Assembly (NCBI RefSeq): GCF_000378825.1
Contig: NZ_KB900388.1
Span: 681,947-745,946, forward strand
Direction of reading: 5' to 3'
DNA from: Salinispora vitiensis
GTDB lineage: Bacteria > Actinomycetota > Actinomycetes > Mycobacteriales > Micromonosporaceae
Length of the DNA: 64,000 bases
Shown here: piece after piece, positions 16,341-27,769 of the stretch
Layout of the letters: every line of letters starts with the position of its first letter
How positions within the stretch are numbered: the stretch's first letter is position 1
Notes under the pieces: generated by a model
What the model was told of the DNA's origin: nothing
The model's input: the letters and a program-made list of their open reading frames with translations, nothing else
Databases searched by the model: none
Program-made: the position numbers and the translations under genes

Positions 16341-17210
16341 TCAGGCCGAGTCGTCACCTGTCTGTTCAGCGGAGAGCCGGTCGAGGATCGGTAGGAGTTG
16401 CGCCTCCTCGTAGTCGAGATGCGCCTCGACCGCGGCGGTGAGCCGGTCGACCTCGGTACGCACGCTCGCCCGGTCCACGTCGGCTGACCCGACCACCTGC
16501 TGCAGTTGCTGGAGCAACGCGTCCATGGCCGCGTGTTCCTCCCGCAGCCGCCGTACCGTATCGGCGAGCTCGGGATGGTGTTGGGCAACCACCGGGAGCA
16601 GTTGGTCGTCCTCGCTGCGATGGTGATGACCGAGGCCGCCGCAGAGGGCGAGACAGTTGATGCGCAGCTGCGCACCGAGGCGGCTCCCCGGCCGTGCCAA
16701 CTCGCTGCGGATGATCGCCAACTCGCGGCGGAAGGCGTCGTGAATCAGCTTCAGGCCGCTGCTCCAGGTGGCCCCGACCGGCCGGCCGCGCAGCGGGTTC
16801 AGCGCCACAACCGGTGGCGGTTCCGGGGCGAGGGAACGCTCCCGCCGCAGTACGGGGTCCAGCTCCGCCGCCCGGTCGAGCGCGGCGTCCCGTTCGCCCT
16901 CCTCGAGCAGTACCGCGTGGGCCTCGATCGTGAAGGCGTCGTTCTCCAGGGTCACCTGCGGCTCGGCGAGCAGGTCGTCGTGCCAGTCTGGCTTGGTGCG
17001 AGTGCCGTCGGGCAGCGCGACGACCAGGATGCGTCGGTCTTCGCCGAGGAAGAACTCCACCCAGGTGGTACGCGGTGCCCCGGTTTCTCGGTTTGCGGTG
17101 GTGAGCAGAATGCGCCGCCGGTCTTCGGGAGTCTTCGAGCTCTGTCCTTGTGGGGTGTGGAAATCCTTGATCTGGGTAGCGTGGTCGGACGGCAAAAGGG
17201 TGTACTCCAT
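16341..17210 (-). CDS. F420-type nitroreductase-fold domain fused to a hemerythrin domain
   Basis: This 289-residue two-domain protein is unusual. Residues 1-130 look like the deazaflavin-dependent (Ddn/F420H2) nitroreductase family: the split-barrel strand TTWVEFFLGEDRRILVVALPDG, then TKPDWHDDLLAEPQVTLE. Residues 150-280 are a hemerythrin HHE domain with ligand candidates H157, H195-H197, E200, H226, H264 and E268 in the right order for a di-iron centre. A di-iron O2/NO-binding or electron-accepting module joined to an F420 oxidoreductase suggests detoxification of oxygen, NO or peroxides. This last point is inference. Confidence 0.85.
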   Translation of the reverse strand: MEYTLLPSDHATQIKDFHTPQGQSSKTPEDRRRILLTTANRETGAPRTTWVEFFLGEDRRILVVALPDGTRTKPDWHDDLLAEPQVTLENDAFTIEAHAVLLEEGERDAALDRAAELDPVLRRERSLAPEPPPVVALNPLRGRPVGATWSSGLKLIHDAFRRELAIIRSELARPGSRLGAQLRINCLALCGGLGHHHRSEDDQLLPVVAQHHPELADTVRRLREEHAAMDALLQQLQQVVGSADVDRASVRTEVDRLTAAVEAHLDYEEAQLLPILDRLSAEQTGDDSA

Positions 17211-17755
17211 TCCTTGGGGTGGGTGTCGTTCTTGTCAGCGGCTACCAGCGCAGCCTGAGCCGATGGCGCTCGGCCAGTGAAACGGTGTGGGCACCACAAA
17301 TCGCCGGCTCGGCCGGATGCGCTTGCGGAAGTAGCGCGGCGAGACATGGGGAAAAGAAAAGCGCAGGCGACAGCAAGCAGAAGTGCGGTTGCTGTGCTGG
17401 CAAAATAGCTGATCGCGGAGGGTGGGGCTCGGCCCCGCCGGGCGGTCACGCCCCGGCCGGGAACCCTATTCGCTTCTGGCGTGTAGCCGACCCGGCAGTC
17501 ATAGCGCGACGATAGCATAGGTGAATATCTGGGTCTCACCCAAAGCTGCCAGCTCTGTCCAGAAATACCGGCACCACCGGGTCGGTCGGCCATATTGGCT
17601 CGGTGGGCCACGTGACCGCTGCGGCCACTCGCCGCGGAGGTAGCGGGCCGCGGGCGGTGGCCCGACGTCAGGCCGCTGATCGAGGTGAGGCGCCCGGGGG
17701 GCACCCGAGTCAGGGCCCATGCAACATTTCCAGGGGGATGCGGGGTAGTCATAGT
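17211..17755. other. 545-bp stretch without a convincing gene
   Basis: Both strands were read. Open frames exist but are arginine/alanine-rich composition artefacts with no family resemblance. The minus-strand part next to 17210 should hold the promoter of the hemerythrin fusion, and the part just before 17756 that of the sigma factor. No strong hairpin, repeat or RNA motif is apparent. Confidence 0.5.
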
Positions 17756-18256
17756 GTGAAGGTGCCTGCACTCCCGCCGGACGGGTCCGGGTTCGACGCG
17801 TTCGTGCGACAGAGTGCCGCCGGGCTGCTGCGCTTGGGCAACGTTCTGACGCTGGACCGAGCTGCCGCGGAGGATCTCGCCCAGGAGACCCTGATCCGCG
17901 TCGGGCTGGCCTGGTCACGGGTGCGCGCGGACGGAAATCCGGTCGGCTACGCCCAGCGCACCATGACCAACCTCTTCCTCAACGAACGCCGACGCCGCCG
18001 GCCGACGCCGACCGACACCATTCCGGAAACCGGCTACGAGGACACCGCGCTGGCCGCGGTGGAGTCGACCGCCGCGGTTCGGCGGATCCTCGCGAGCCTG
18101 CCACCGAAGCAGCGGGCGGCGATCGCCTTACGTTACGTCGCTGACCTGTCGGACGACGAGATCGGTCGCCTCCTGAACTGCACCCCCGCGACGGTGCGGT
18201 CGCAACTCTCCCGAGGCTTGTCCCGCCTCCGCGCGACGTTGTCAGCAGAAGGGTGA
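17756..18256 (+). CDS. ECF sigma factor, SigE-like family
   Basis: This 166-residue sigma factor has region 2 (GFDAFVRQSAAGLLRLGNVL, then AEDLAQETLIRVGLAW and GYAQRTMTNLFLNERRRRR) and region 4 (LPPKQRAAIALRYVADLSDDEIGRLLNCTPATVRSQLSRGL). The layout is that of the actinobacterial SigE-type ECF group that pairs with a single-pass membrane protein encoded next. The GTG at 17756 best fits the family's short N-terminus. An ATG at 17738 directly after GGGGG is the alternative. The stop overlaps the next GTG. Confidence 0.9.
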   Translation: MKVPALPPDGSGFDAFVRQSAAGLLRLGNVLTLDRAAAEDLAQETLIRVGLAWSRVRADGNPVGYAQRTMTNLFLNERRRRRPTPTDTIPETGYEDTALAAVESTAAVRRILASLPPKQRAAIALRYVADLSDDEIGRLLNCTPATVRSQLSRGLSRLRATLSAEG

Positions 18257-19032
18257 ATCCGGTGTCCGAGAATCTCGCCGACGAGCTAGCCGAACTAGAC
18301 AAAGAAGACTTCGCGCTCCCGGTCACGGACGCTTTCGTCACCCGGGTGCATCACGGCGTACGCCGACGTCGAATTCTGCGCGCGGGTGTGGCCGGCGGCG
18401 CGGTAGCCGCCACCGCCATCGCCGTCACTGTCACGGTTTCCCTGAGCGGGATCACCCAATCGGCTCCGCTTCCGAACTCGTCCACAGGTCCGTCGGTGGC
18501 CGCCCCGCCGACCTTCGTTGCGTACCCGCTCTACCAGCCACTGGACGGCTATCGGGTCACCTCCGTTCCGGAAGGGCTGCGGGCCTATGTTGCGCAGTTC
18601 GGACCTGTTAGCTACGCCGTGTCGAAGAACCAACTGCACAACGACAGCGGGGTGCCCACCCCGACCGGTGGCGGAGCGGTCGCCGGCTCCGACCATCCGA
18701 CCGCCACGACAACTTACCGTAACTATGTGCGGCCCAACGGGGCGAATTGGCTTTGGATTTCGGTGTTGCGCCCGGAACGGACGACGGCGGAGGTTGATCG
18801 GGCGCAGGTCACCGAGTGGCTGGTCGGCTGGGCCATCAAAGGCACGGAGGTGATTGACAGCTTCCCGGTTCCGGCTGGTCAGGCCCAGCTCACCAGAACT
18901 GGCGGCTCCGAGGTCACCGTCCACGCGGTGGTGATCACGACGCCCAGCGGTACGGTGATCGACGTCAGCGGGAATGGAGCGGTGCCCGTCGCGGACCTGA
19001 GGGCGGTGGCCGCCGGAATCTTCCCGCCGTGA
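18253..19032 (+). CDS. single-pass membrane protein coupled to the ECF sigma factor
   Basis: This 259-residue protein has a cytoplasmic N-terminus of about 40 acidic then basic residues (NLADELAELDKEDFALPVTDAF ... RRRR), one membrane segment near 45-65 (AGVAGGAVAATAIAVTVTVSL) and a 190-residue outer domain rich in Thr/Pro. Its 4-nt overlap (GTGA) with the sigma gene and its topology make it a likely regulator of that sigma factor. I see no zinc-binding HxxxCxxC anti-sigma motif, so it would be an atypical anti-sigma. The outer domain is unrecognised. Confidence 0.75.
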   Translation: MNPVSENLADELAELDKEDFALPVTDAFVTRVHHGVRRRRILRAGVAGGAVAATAIAVTVTVSLSGITQSAPLPNSSTGPSVAAPPTFVAYPLYQPLDGYRVTSVPEGLRAYVAQFGPVSYAVSKNQLHNDSGVPTPTGGGAVAGSDHPTATTTYRNYVRPNGANWLWISVLRPERTTAEVDRAQVTEWLVGWAIKGTEVIDSFPVPAGQAQLTRTGGSEVTVHAVVITTPSGTVIDVSGNGAVPVADLRAVAAGIFPP

Positions 19033-19080
19033 CGAGTCGTCGCTCGCCGGGAGCGCGGCTGATTACAGAGCGGAGGGTTC

Positions 19081-19482
19081 ATGGTCAACGAGGTGGCGGT
19101 ACGGATCGCGCGCCCGTGCACGGATCTGGCGGCTGCGGAACGGTTCTACGTCCAGGGTCTCGGCCTGGCCCTGCTGCAGCGGATCGCGGCGAACGGGCCC
19201 GGGGAGCACGACCTGTTGATCCTCGGGCGACGGGAGGCGAACTGGCACCTGGAGCTGGTCGGCGGCGCCGACCTTACGGTGCGGCCGGCACCCACCGCCG
19301 AGGACCTACTGGTGCTCTACCTGGACCAGCCGATCGATGACGCGATGATCGATGGCCTGAAGCGGGCCGGCGGTCGGGTGGTCTCCCAGGGGCCTTACTG
19401 GGATCGTTGGGGCGTCACTGTTGAGGACCCGGATGGCTACCGGGTGGTCCTGTCCAGCCGATCCTGGTCGAACGCGGGCTGA
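19081..19482 (+). CDS. VOC-family protein
   Basis: This 133-residue vicinal-oxygen-chelate protein runs from VAVRIARPCTDLAAAERFYVQGLGLALLQRI through WHLELVGG to WGVTVEDPDGYRVVLSSR. The second module keeps the E/DxDGY strand. It is the actinobacterial 'VOC family protein' type; the metal-ligand set is incomplete, so the activity is uncertain. It starts 48 nt after the membrane protein, preceded by GGAGGGTTC, and may be the last gene of the sigma operon. Confidence 0.83.
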   Translation: MVNEVAVRIARPCTDLAAAERFYVQGLGLALLQRIAANGPGEHDLLILGRREANWHLELVGGADLTVRPAPTAEDLLVLYLDQPIDDAMIDGLKRAGGRVVSQGPYWDRWGVTVEDPDGYRVVLSSRSWSNAG

Positions 19483-19591
19483 CCCAGCGCGCCCAGCGAG
19501 ACCAGTTCGCCCGTCGCGCTCGGTCGGACCAGTGTGCCCAGTGCACGCCGCCAGTTGACCTCAACCTCACTTCAACTCCTACCGTTCCCGA

Positions 19592-20647
19592 ATGGATCAA
19601 CTCGACGAGGCACTTCAACGGATCCGGCGCTTCGGACCGGAACGGGATGGGTGGCTCTCCAACCACGCGCCCATGGCCGTTGAGGCGCTGGCCCGGCACG
19701 GCCATGCCGCGGTCGTCCACCGGTGGCTGGACGGGTACGGGGACCGGCTGGAGGAGCGACCACGGGGAATCGAGCCGATCACCGCCGACGAGTGGCGAGA
19801 CCCGCTCGGTGACCCCGTACGCACCGGTGATTGGCTCAACTACTTCGACCGGGAGCTGGCCGACGAGCCGTGGCGGCAGGTGCTTGCTCGCTGGTGGCCC
19901 CGCCTACTGCCCGGCATCGCGGCCGGCGCCACCCACGGCGTGATCCGCGTCGGCCACGCTGTTCGCGCCCTGCTGGACGAGGAGACCGTCCCGCGGGTCG
20001 GTGAACTCGGGCAAGGGTTGGCCTACTGGGCGGCCCGCTGGCAGCCCCTCGCGCCACCCGGAGCCGGGCCGTACCCCGCCATCGATCCCCGCGCGGCGCT
20101 CGACGCGGTGCCCCGCGTACCCGACCAGCGGTTCGGTATCCGGGCCCGGCTCGCTCAACTGGCTGACCTGCCCGGCTGGTCGGCGGTGGCCGGCGCGGTG
20201 CCGTGCCGAGTAGCAGACAGCGGGAAGGTCGCCGACGGTCCGGAGGCCGTGCCGGCCCGGCTGGCCGGCATCGTGCACGCGGCGGTTACCCGGCACGGCA
20301 CCCACGGTTACGCCAAGCCGGTCATGCTGGTGCACGCCGCCACCGCCCCGAACGCGGTCCTGCGTACCCTGCCCGCCCTGCCCCGGGAGATCTGGCCGGC
20401 CAGCCTCGCCGCCGGCTGGGCCGCCACCGCGGCCGTCACCGCTGCGTACGCCCCGGCGATCGGAGAACCCCGCCCGCTGCCCGGGGCCGAACGGGATGCA
20501 GCCGAGGTCATGCGGCTCGCGGTGGAGTCCGCCGAACCGCACGCCATCAAGTTCGCTGATACCGCGCTCGACGCGTACGCCGGCACCGGTGACGCCGCCC
20601 TGCTCGCCGCAGCGGTACGCGCGACAGAACAGATCGGGCCGTGGTGA
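19592..20647 (+). CDS. questin oxidase-like protein (DUF4243)
   Basis: This 351-residue protein resembles the questin oxidase family (PF14027). Hallmarks are SNHAPMAVEAL near residue 23, HGHAAVVHRWLDGY, and the histidine cluster ATHGVIRVGHAVRAL near 110-125, with another HAAVTRHGTHGYAKPVMLVHA near 230. Fungal questin oxidase performs a Baeyer-Villiger-type ring opening of an anthraquinone. Bacterial members are mostly uncharacterised. Transcription looks leaderless: TTGACC at 19555-19560, 19-nt spacer, TACCGT at 19580-19585, then six bases to the ATG. It stands alone between unrelated genes. Confidence 0.75.
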   Translation: MDQLDEALQRIRRFGPERDGWLSNHAPMAVEALARHGHAAVVHRWLDGYGDRLEERPRGIEPITADEWRDPLGDPVRTGDWLNYFDRELADEPWRQVLARWWPRLLPGIAAGATHGVIRVGHAVRALLDEETVPRVGELGQGLAYWAARWQPLAPPGAGPYPAIDPRAALDAVPRVPDQRFGIRARLAQLADLPGWSAVAGAVPCRVADSGKVADGPEAVPARLAGIVHAAVTRHGTHGYAKPVMLVHAATAPNAVLRTLPALPREIWPASLAAGWAATAAVTAAYAPAIGEPRPLPGAERDAAEVMRLAVESAEPHAIKFADTALDAYAGTGDAALLAAAVRATEQIGPW

Positions 20648-20819
20648 ACCGGAGCGCCCCGGTTCCCGGGTTGTGCGGGACGAAGTTTCACCGCTGATAC
20701 CCCGAGGTGTCACGAAGCCTTGGCGAGCCGTACGAGTCGGTTGGGCAGGTTGGGGCGGTGGCTGCGCCGGAGAGCGGCGCGAGGCCGTTGATCAGTCTGG
20801 TCTCTACCGGGAGTTGCTC

Positions 20820-22277
20820 GTGCGTACGAAGTGGTTGAGCGGGGTGCTGGCCGTGGTGACGGCGGGCGCGGTGGTTGGTGTGGTGCCGCGGGTGGCGGGG
20901 GCGACGGTCTCGGACGCGCCGACCTCGGTTGTCGAGTCGGCGCCCGCGCACACCATCGCGCAGGTGCGGGAGCAGTTCCTGCGGCACGGTCCGGATGCGG
21001 AGGTGCTGGTGGCGGCGCACCGTGGGCACTGGCGTGCCGCACCGGAGCTCTCCCTGGAGGCGATCAAGTCCGCGGTGAAGGCGGGCGCGCACGTGGTGGA
21101 GATCGATGTCCGGCGTACGGCTGACGGTCATCTGGTGTTGATGCATGACAGCACGGTGGACCGGACCACGGACGGAACCGGTGCGGTGTCGGAGTTGACG
21201 CTGGCCGAGGTGAAGCAGCTGCGGTTGAAGGTGGGCCTGGGTGGCGACCAGGCGCCGTTGACCGACGAGCGGGTGCCGACCCTGGCCGAGGCGATGGCGC
21301 AGGTGAAGGGCCGCGCTCTGGTCAACCTGGACAAGGCGTGGGAGATTCGGGACGAGGTGTATGACGTCCTGGTCGAGACGGACACGCTCGATCACGGCAT
21401 CTTCAAGGGGCCGGCGACGCTGGCGGACGCGCAGGAGTTTCTCGATTCCAACCCCGAGATCCTCTACATGCACAAGATCAACGACGACAATGTGGACGAG
21501 ATCGGTGCGTTCACCGGTCGTGCTCCGCAGGCGTACGAGATCGGCTTCGATCGACTCACCGATCCGCAGGTGCAGCCGGCGGCATTGGCGGCGGTCCAGT
21601 CGCATGCCCGGGTGTGGATGAATACCTTGTGGTACGGCCAGGCCGCCGGCTACACCGACGAGTCGTCGTTGCGGGATCCGGCGCAGGGCTGGGGTGCGGT
21701 GGTGGACCGGCACCAGGCGGACATGATCCAGACTGACAACCCGGAGCACCTGGTCAGCTGGCTGGCCAGTCGGGACCGGGAGCACGGTGGTCAGGGGGAG
21801 TGGCCGTCGTTGCCGAAGGGTTCGGTGCGGGTGCAGGCCGAGGAGTACTCGCCGGCGGGTAAGGGGATCGGCTACCACGACCTAGAGGACGAGAACCAGG
21901 GTGGCACGGCGGGCCGCCAGTACGAGGGCGTGGACATCTGCGACAGCAACGGCGCGCTGGTGATGTGTTACATCCGCGGCGGCGAGTGGGTCAGGTACAC
22001 GGTCGAGGTGCCGAAGTCGGGGAACTACCGGGCGAGCGTGCGCTTGTCGTCGCCGTACTTCCCGGCGGGCCGCCTTACCATCACCTTCGATGACAAGACG
22101 GTGTTCGGTCCGATGGAGGCGACCGGTACGACCTCACACCGCGCGCTGGAGTCCCAGGCGATCGCGGAGACCCACTTCCTGCGGAAGGGTACGCACGAGT
22201 TCGAGGTGCGGATGGACGACGCGGTGGAGCAGACCTTCAACATCGACTACTTCCAGTTCGACCGGGTCAAGCACTGA
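20820..22277 (+). CDS. secreted glycerophosphodiester phosphodiesterase with C-terminal carbohydrate-binding module
   Basis: This 485-residue secreted protein has a signal peptide at 1-28. The GDPD domain spans about 60-335, with the catalytic pair H68-R69 (AAHRGHW), E94-I-D96 metal ligands, H109 (LVLMHD) and the C-terminal barrel motif DMIQTDNPEHLVSWL. A CBM6-like module follows at about 345-483 (VQAEEYSPAGKGIGYHD ... GEWVRYTVEVPKSGNYR ... TFNIDYFQFDRV). It should hydrolyse glycerophosphodiesters from phospholipid headgroups or teichoic acids while tethered to a glycan. The GTG at 20820 has GGGAG six bases upstream. A hairpin terminator follows. Confidence 0.88.
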   Translation: MRTKWLSGVLAVVTAGAVVGVVPRVAGATVSDAPTSVVESAPAHTIAQVREQFLRHGPDAEVLVAAHRGHWRAAPELSLEAIKSAVKAGAHVVEIDVRRTADGHLVLMHDSTVDRTTDGTGAVSELTLAEVKQLRLKVGLGGDQAPLTDERVPTLAEAMAQVKGRALVNLDKAWEIRDEVYDVLVETDTLDHGIFKGPATLADAQEFLDSNPEILYMHKINDDNVDEIGAFTGRAPQAYEIGFDRLTDPQVQPAALAAVQSHARVWMNTLWYGQAAGYTDESSLRDPAQGWGAVVDRHQADMIQTDNPEHLVSWLASRDREHGGQGEWPSLPKGSVRVQAEEYSPAGKGIGYHDLEDENQGGTAGRQYEGVDICDSNGALVMCYIRGGEWVRYTVEVPKSGNYRASVRLSSPYFPAGRLTITFDDKTVFGPMEATGTTSHRALESQAIAETHFLRKGTHEFEVRMDDAVEQTFNIDYFQFDRVKH

Positions 22278-22355
22278 GTCGCACCGACGGGACCGCGGTG
22301 ACCACGATCCTGGCGCCCCCGAACCGCTGATTTCGTCGAGCCGTCGCATGGCTCC

Positions 22356-22388
22356 GAGCGGCCACCCTTCCGCAAGGGGTGGCCGCTC
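22356..22388 (+). terminator. hairpin after the GDPD gene
   Basis: Arms 22356-22367 and 22377-22388 are perfect 12-bp complements, extendable by a G-U and an A-T pair, with a short loop. It lies 79 nt after the GDPD stop and upstream of the furA promoter. The rest of the 22278-22516 gap shows no gene. Confidence 0.7.
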
Positions 22389-22481
22389 GCCGTCTTTGGG
22401 CGAGGAGGTTCTCGACCTGCGCTGGCCGGTCGGACTTGTCGAAGGCGGCCGGGTCGACCCGCACCCCGCCCGTCGTAAAAC

Positions 22482-22510
22482 TTGATTCATTCCAGAAGAC
22501 TGGTTATCGT
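22482..22510 (+). promoter_or_regulatory. furA-katG promoter, leaderless
   Basis: TTGATT (22482-22487), a 17-nt spacer and TATCGT (22505-22510) lie six bases before the GTG start of furA. The -35/spacer sequence TTGATTCATTCCAGAA resembles, from memory, the conserved region upstream of mycobacterial furA that FurA itself binds. Redox-controlled autorepression is therefore likely, but it is not shown by the sequence alone. Confidence 0.7.
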
Positions 22511-22516
22511 CGTCGC

Positions 22517-25245
<2,729 letters not shown>

Positions 25246-25255
25246 TCAAACCCCA

Positions 25256-25298
25256 CGACGAGCCCGGTCGACCCGACGAGGGTCGACCGGGCTCGTCG
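25256..25298 (+). terminator. 19-bp perfect hairpin after katG
   Basis: Arms 25256-25274 and 25280-25298 are perfect complements around a 5-nt loop, beginning 11 nt after the katG stop. It is one of the strongest hairpins in the window and a clear terminator for furA-katG. Confidence 0.88.
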
Positions 25299-25536
25299 CT
25301 GTCCGGCCCAACGTCGGTAGCGGTGTCTGACCACCCAAAGGTCACCATGGACGGCAAGCGCTAGCAGCGGAGCTGACCCAACCGCCACATTTTTATTGTC
25401 ATCGAAGCCACAGTCGTCACTCTCTGGTGGCGGCGATGCCCGTCTGCGTAGGCTCACCGGTGAGAGTGGAACGAGTTCTCGCACGTTCCTGACTCAGGGC
25501 GATCCCGCGCAACGGAGTGTGGAGGTGGCTGATCCG

Positions 25537-26970
25537 ATGGACGAAACCACGTACGAGGTCGTGATTGTCGGAGCCGGACCAACCGGGCTGCTGCTCGCCG
25601 GTGATCTCGCGGCGGCCGGGGTGCGGGTCGCTGTTCTGGAGAAGCGCCGCGAGGAGTCGAACCTGACCCGAGCGTTCGGGGTACACGCCCGGACGCTCGA
25701 ACAGTTCGACGCCCGTGGGCTCGCCGACCAACTGGTCGACACCGGCAAGGCGTTGGGCCGGCTCCGGTTGTTCGGCTCGGTGTCGGTGTCCCTTGCATCG
25801 CTGCCGACCCGCTTTCCGTTCCTGCTCGTCACCCCCCAGTACCAGGTGGAGCGCTTGTTGCTGGAGCGTGCCGTCGCGGGTGGGGTCGAGCTGATCCGTG
25901 GTGCTCGGGTGATCAAGATCGAGTCAGGTCAGGGTGAGGTGCAGCTGACCGTTGACCGCGACGGGGACGTCCACACGTTGACGGGCCGGTACGTCGTCGG
26001 CACCGACGGACGCCACTCCACGGTGCGGGAACAGCTCGGCCTGGACTTCCCGGGTCACGCCGTACTCCGTTCACTGATCTTGGCTGACGTCCAGCTCACC
26101 GAGTCGCCGCCGGAGGTGCTGACGGTCCTGGGCAACCAGCATGGCTTCTGCCTGATCGTCCCGTTCGGCGACGGTTGGTACCGGGTGATGGCGTGGGACC
26201 CGAACTGGGAACCGCCCGACAGCACGCCGGTCACCCTCGAGGAGATCGCCACGCTGGTGCGCCGGATCGCCGGCACTGACTACGGCATGCACAGTCCCCG
26301 CTGGATGTCCCGCTTCCACAGCGACGAGCGACAGGCAACCGCCTACCGGCAGGGGCGGGTGCTGCTCGCCGGTGACGCCGCCCACGTCCACTCGCCGGCC
26401 GGTGGTATGGGCATGAACACCGGTCTGCAGGACGCCGCCAACCTGGGGTGGAAGCTCGCTGCCGTGGTGCAGGGGCGGGCTGGTGACAGCCTGCTCGACA
26501 CGTACGAGGCGGAGCGCCGGCCGGTCGGTCGGATGGTGCTGCGTACCAGTGGCGGGCTGATCCGGGCGGTGATCCTCCGTTCCGCGCTCGCACGGGCGGC
26601 CCGCAACGGACTCTTCCGCGCCGGCATCGCCGTGCGTCCCCTGGGCGACCAGCTGCGAATGCGGCTCAGCGGGATCGGCGTACGCTATCCGGCGGCCCGT
26701 GGCGCGCATCCGCTGGTCGGCCAGCGCGCCCCCGACCTCGCCGCCCAGGACGGGAGCCGGCTGTACACGGCGCTGCGGGGTGGCGGTTTCGTCCTGGTGG
26801 ATCCGGCTCCGAGCGGCTCCGGCTACGACCACCTAGTGACGTTCCGGCCGGCGGAGCCGACCACACCCATGTTGGTGCGGCCCGACGGGTATGTCGCCTG
26901 GGCCGGTTCCACCGGGCCCGACTTGGACCAGGCCCTGACCGCCTGGGGTACCGCCCGGCCCGCGCCGTGA
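25537..26970 (+). CDS. FAD-dependent aromatic hydroxylase (PheA/TfdB/Rox family)
   Basis: This 477-residue group A flavoprotein monooxygenase has GAGPTG (residues 12-17) in YEVVIVGAGPTGLLLAGDL, the middle D-G motif (VVGTDGRHSTVRE), and the FAD ribityl motif RVLLAGDAAHVHSPAGGMGMNTGLQDAANLGWKL, here split for quoting as AGDAAHVHSP and GMNTGLQDA. A thioredoxin-like C-terminal domain follows (about 390-477). The size and layout match polyketide hydroxylases and rifampicin monooxygenases, which use NAD(P)H and O2. The ATG at 25537 has GGAGG 11 bases upstream. It converges on the methyltransferase gene and could belong to the same accessory region. Confidence 0.87.
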   Translation: MDETTYEVVIVGAGPTGLLLAGDLAAAGVRVAVLEKRREESNLTRAFGVHARTLEQFDARGLADQLVDTGKALGRLRLFGSVSVSLASLPTRFPFLLVTPQYQVERLLLERAVAGGVELIRGARVIKIESGQGEVQLTVDRDGDVHTLTGRYVVGTDGRHSTVREQLGLDFPGHAVLRSLILADVQLTESPPEVLTVLGNQHGFCLIVPFGDGWYRVMAWDPNWEPPDSTPVTLEEIATLVRRIAGTDYGMHSPRWMSRFHSDERQATAYRQGRVLLAGDAAHVHSPAGGMGMNTGLQDAANLGWKLAAVVQGRAGDSLLDTYEAERRPVGRMVLRTSGGLIRAVILRSALARAARNGLFRAGIAVRPLGDQLRMRLSGIGVRYPAARGAHPLVGQRAPDLAAQDGSRLYTALRGGGFVLVDPAPSGSGYDHLVTFRPAEPTTPMLVRPDGYVAWAGSTGPDLDQALTAWGTARPAP

Positions 26971-26995
26971 CCTGGTCCAGGTAGTCCCACCCCGC

Positions 26996-27769
26996 TCAGT
27001 CTCCCCAGACCAGGTAGGCCGGGGCCGGTCGACCGGGCAGTAGCCGTAGCGGCGCCTGGTCCAACCCGAGCACCTCCCGTACGGCGACGTTCTCGCCGGG
27101 CCACTTCGGGTTGTCCACCTCGTCGAAGGCGACGATGCTACCCCTGGTCAGGCGCGGCAGAATGGCCTCCAGGACCGCCCGCGTCGGTTCGTACAGATCC
27201 AGGTCGAGGTAGGCCAGGGCGATGATGGTCTGCGGGTTCTCCTCCAGGTAGCGCGGCACGGTTTCCCGTACGTCGCCCTGGACCAGCACGCTGCGCTGGG
27301 TGACGTGACCGAAGAATTCACTCTGTTCGTGTGCGTCCAAGACTTCCCGCAGGTACGTCGGGTAGCCCTGCGGGGTGGCGAAGCGACCCTCGTACGCGGT
27401 CGGGCCCACCCGGTCGACGTCGTTGAGGTCGGGGAAGCCGGTGAAGGTGTCGAAGCCAACGATGCGTCGCAGCGGGTTGTACGGCTCGTAGACGCCGCGG
27501 AGGGCGGCGAAGGTGGCGAGGTGGCGGCCGTACCGGACCCCGAACTCCATGATCACCCCGGGGACGTCGAGGACCTGCCGGTACAGCGCGTCCATGGAGA
27601 GTAGGTCGGTCAGCTGATGTCGGCGGAGGAAGAGCGGCAGATTATTGATCATTTCCTCGGGTGGAATCGGCGCGGTGGCCAAGAGTTTGGTCAGCCGTAG
27701 CGCTGTCTCCGTCTCGGTCGGTGAGTCGTGTGCGAATGACCGCAGATCCGGGCTATCACTCTTGTCCAT
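26996..27769 (-). CDS. TylF/MycF-type O-methyltransferase
   Basis: This 257-residue SAM-dependent methyltransferase resembles macrocin O-methyltransferase (PF05711). It has the SAM site VIMEFGVRYGRHLATFAAL, FDTFTGFPDLN, and the acidic metal-binding strands AYLDLDLYEPT and VAFDEVDNPKWPGE typical of Mg-dependent sugar O-methyltransferases. Such enzymes methylate sugar or small-molecule hydroxyls in antibiotic pathways. The ATG at 27769 has GGGAGG seven bases upstream. The much longer open frame upstream runs antiparallel through the AraC gene in another frame and is not real. The target is unknown. Confidence 0.86.
   Translation of the reverse strand: MDKSDSPDLRSFAHDSPTETETALRLTKLLATAPIPPEEMINNLPLFLRRHQLTDLLSMDALYRQVLDVPGVIMEFGVRYGRHLATFAALRGVYEPYNPLRRIVGFDTFTGFPDLNDVDRVGPTAYEGRFATPQGYPTYLREVLDAHEQSEFFGHVTQRSVLVQGDVRETVPRYLEENPQTIIALAYLDLDLYEPTRAVLEAILPRLTRGSIVAFDEVDNPKWPGENVAVREVLGLDQAPLRLLPGRPAPAYLVWGD

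Noticed and set aside
20688..21878. A 396-codon open frame antisense to the GDPD gene
   Set aside because: The product is His/Arg-rich shadow sequence; the plus strand encodes a complete secreted enzyme.
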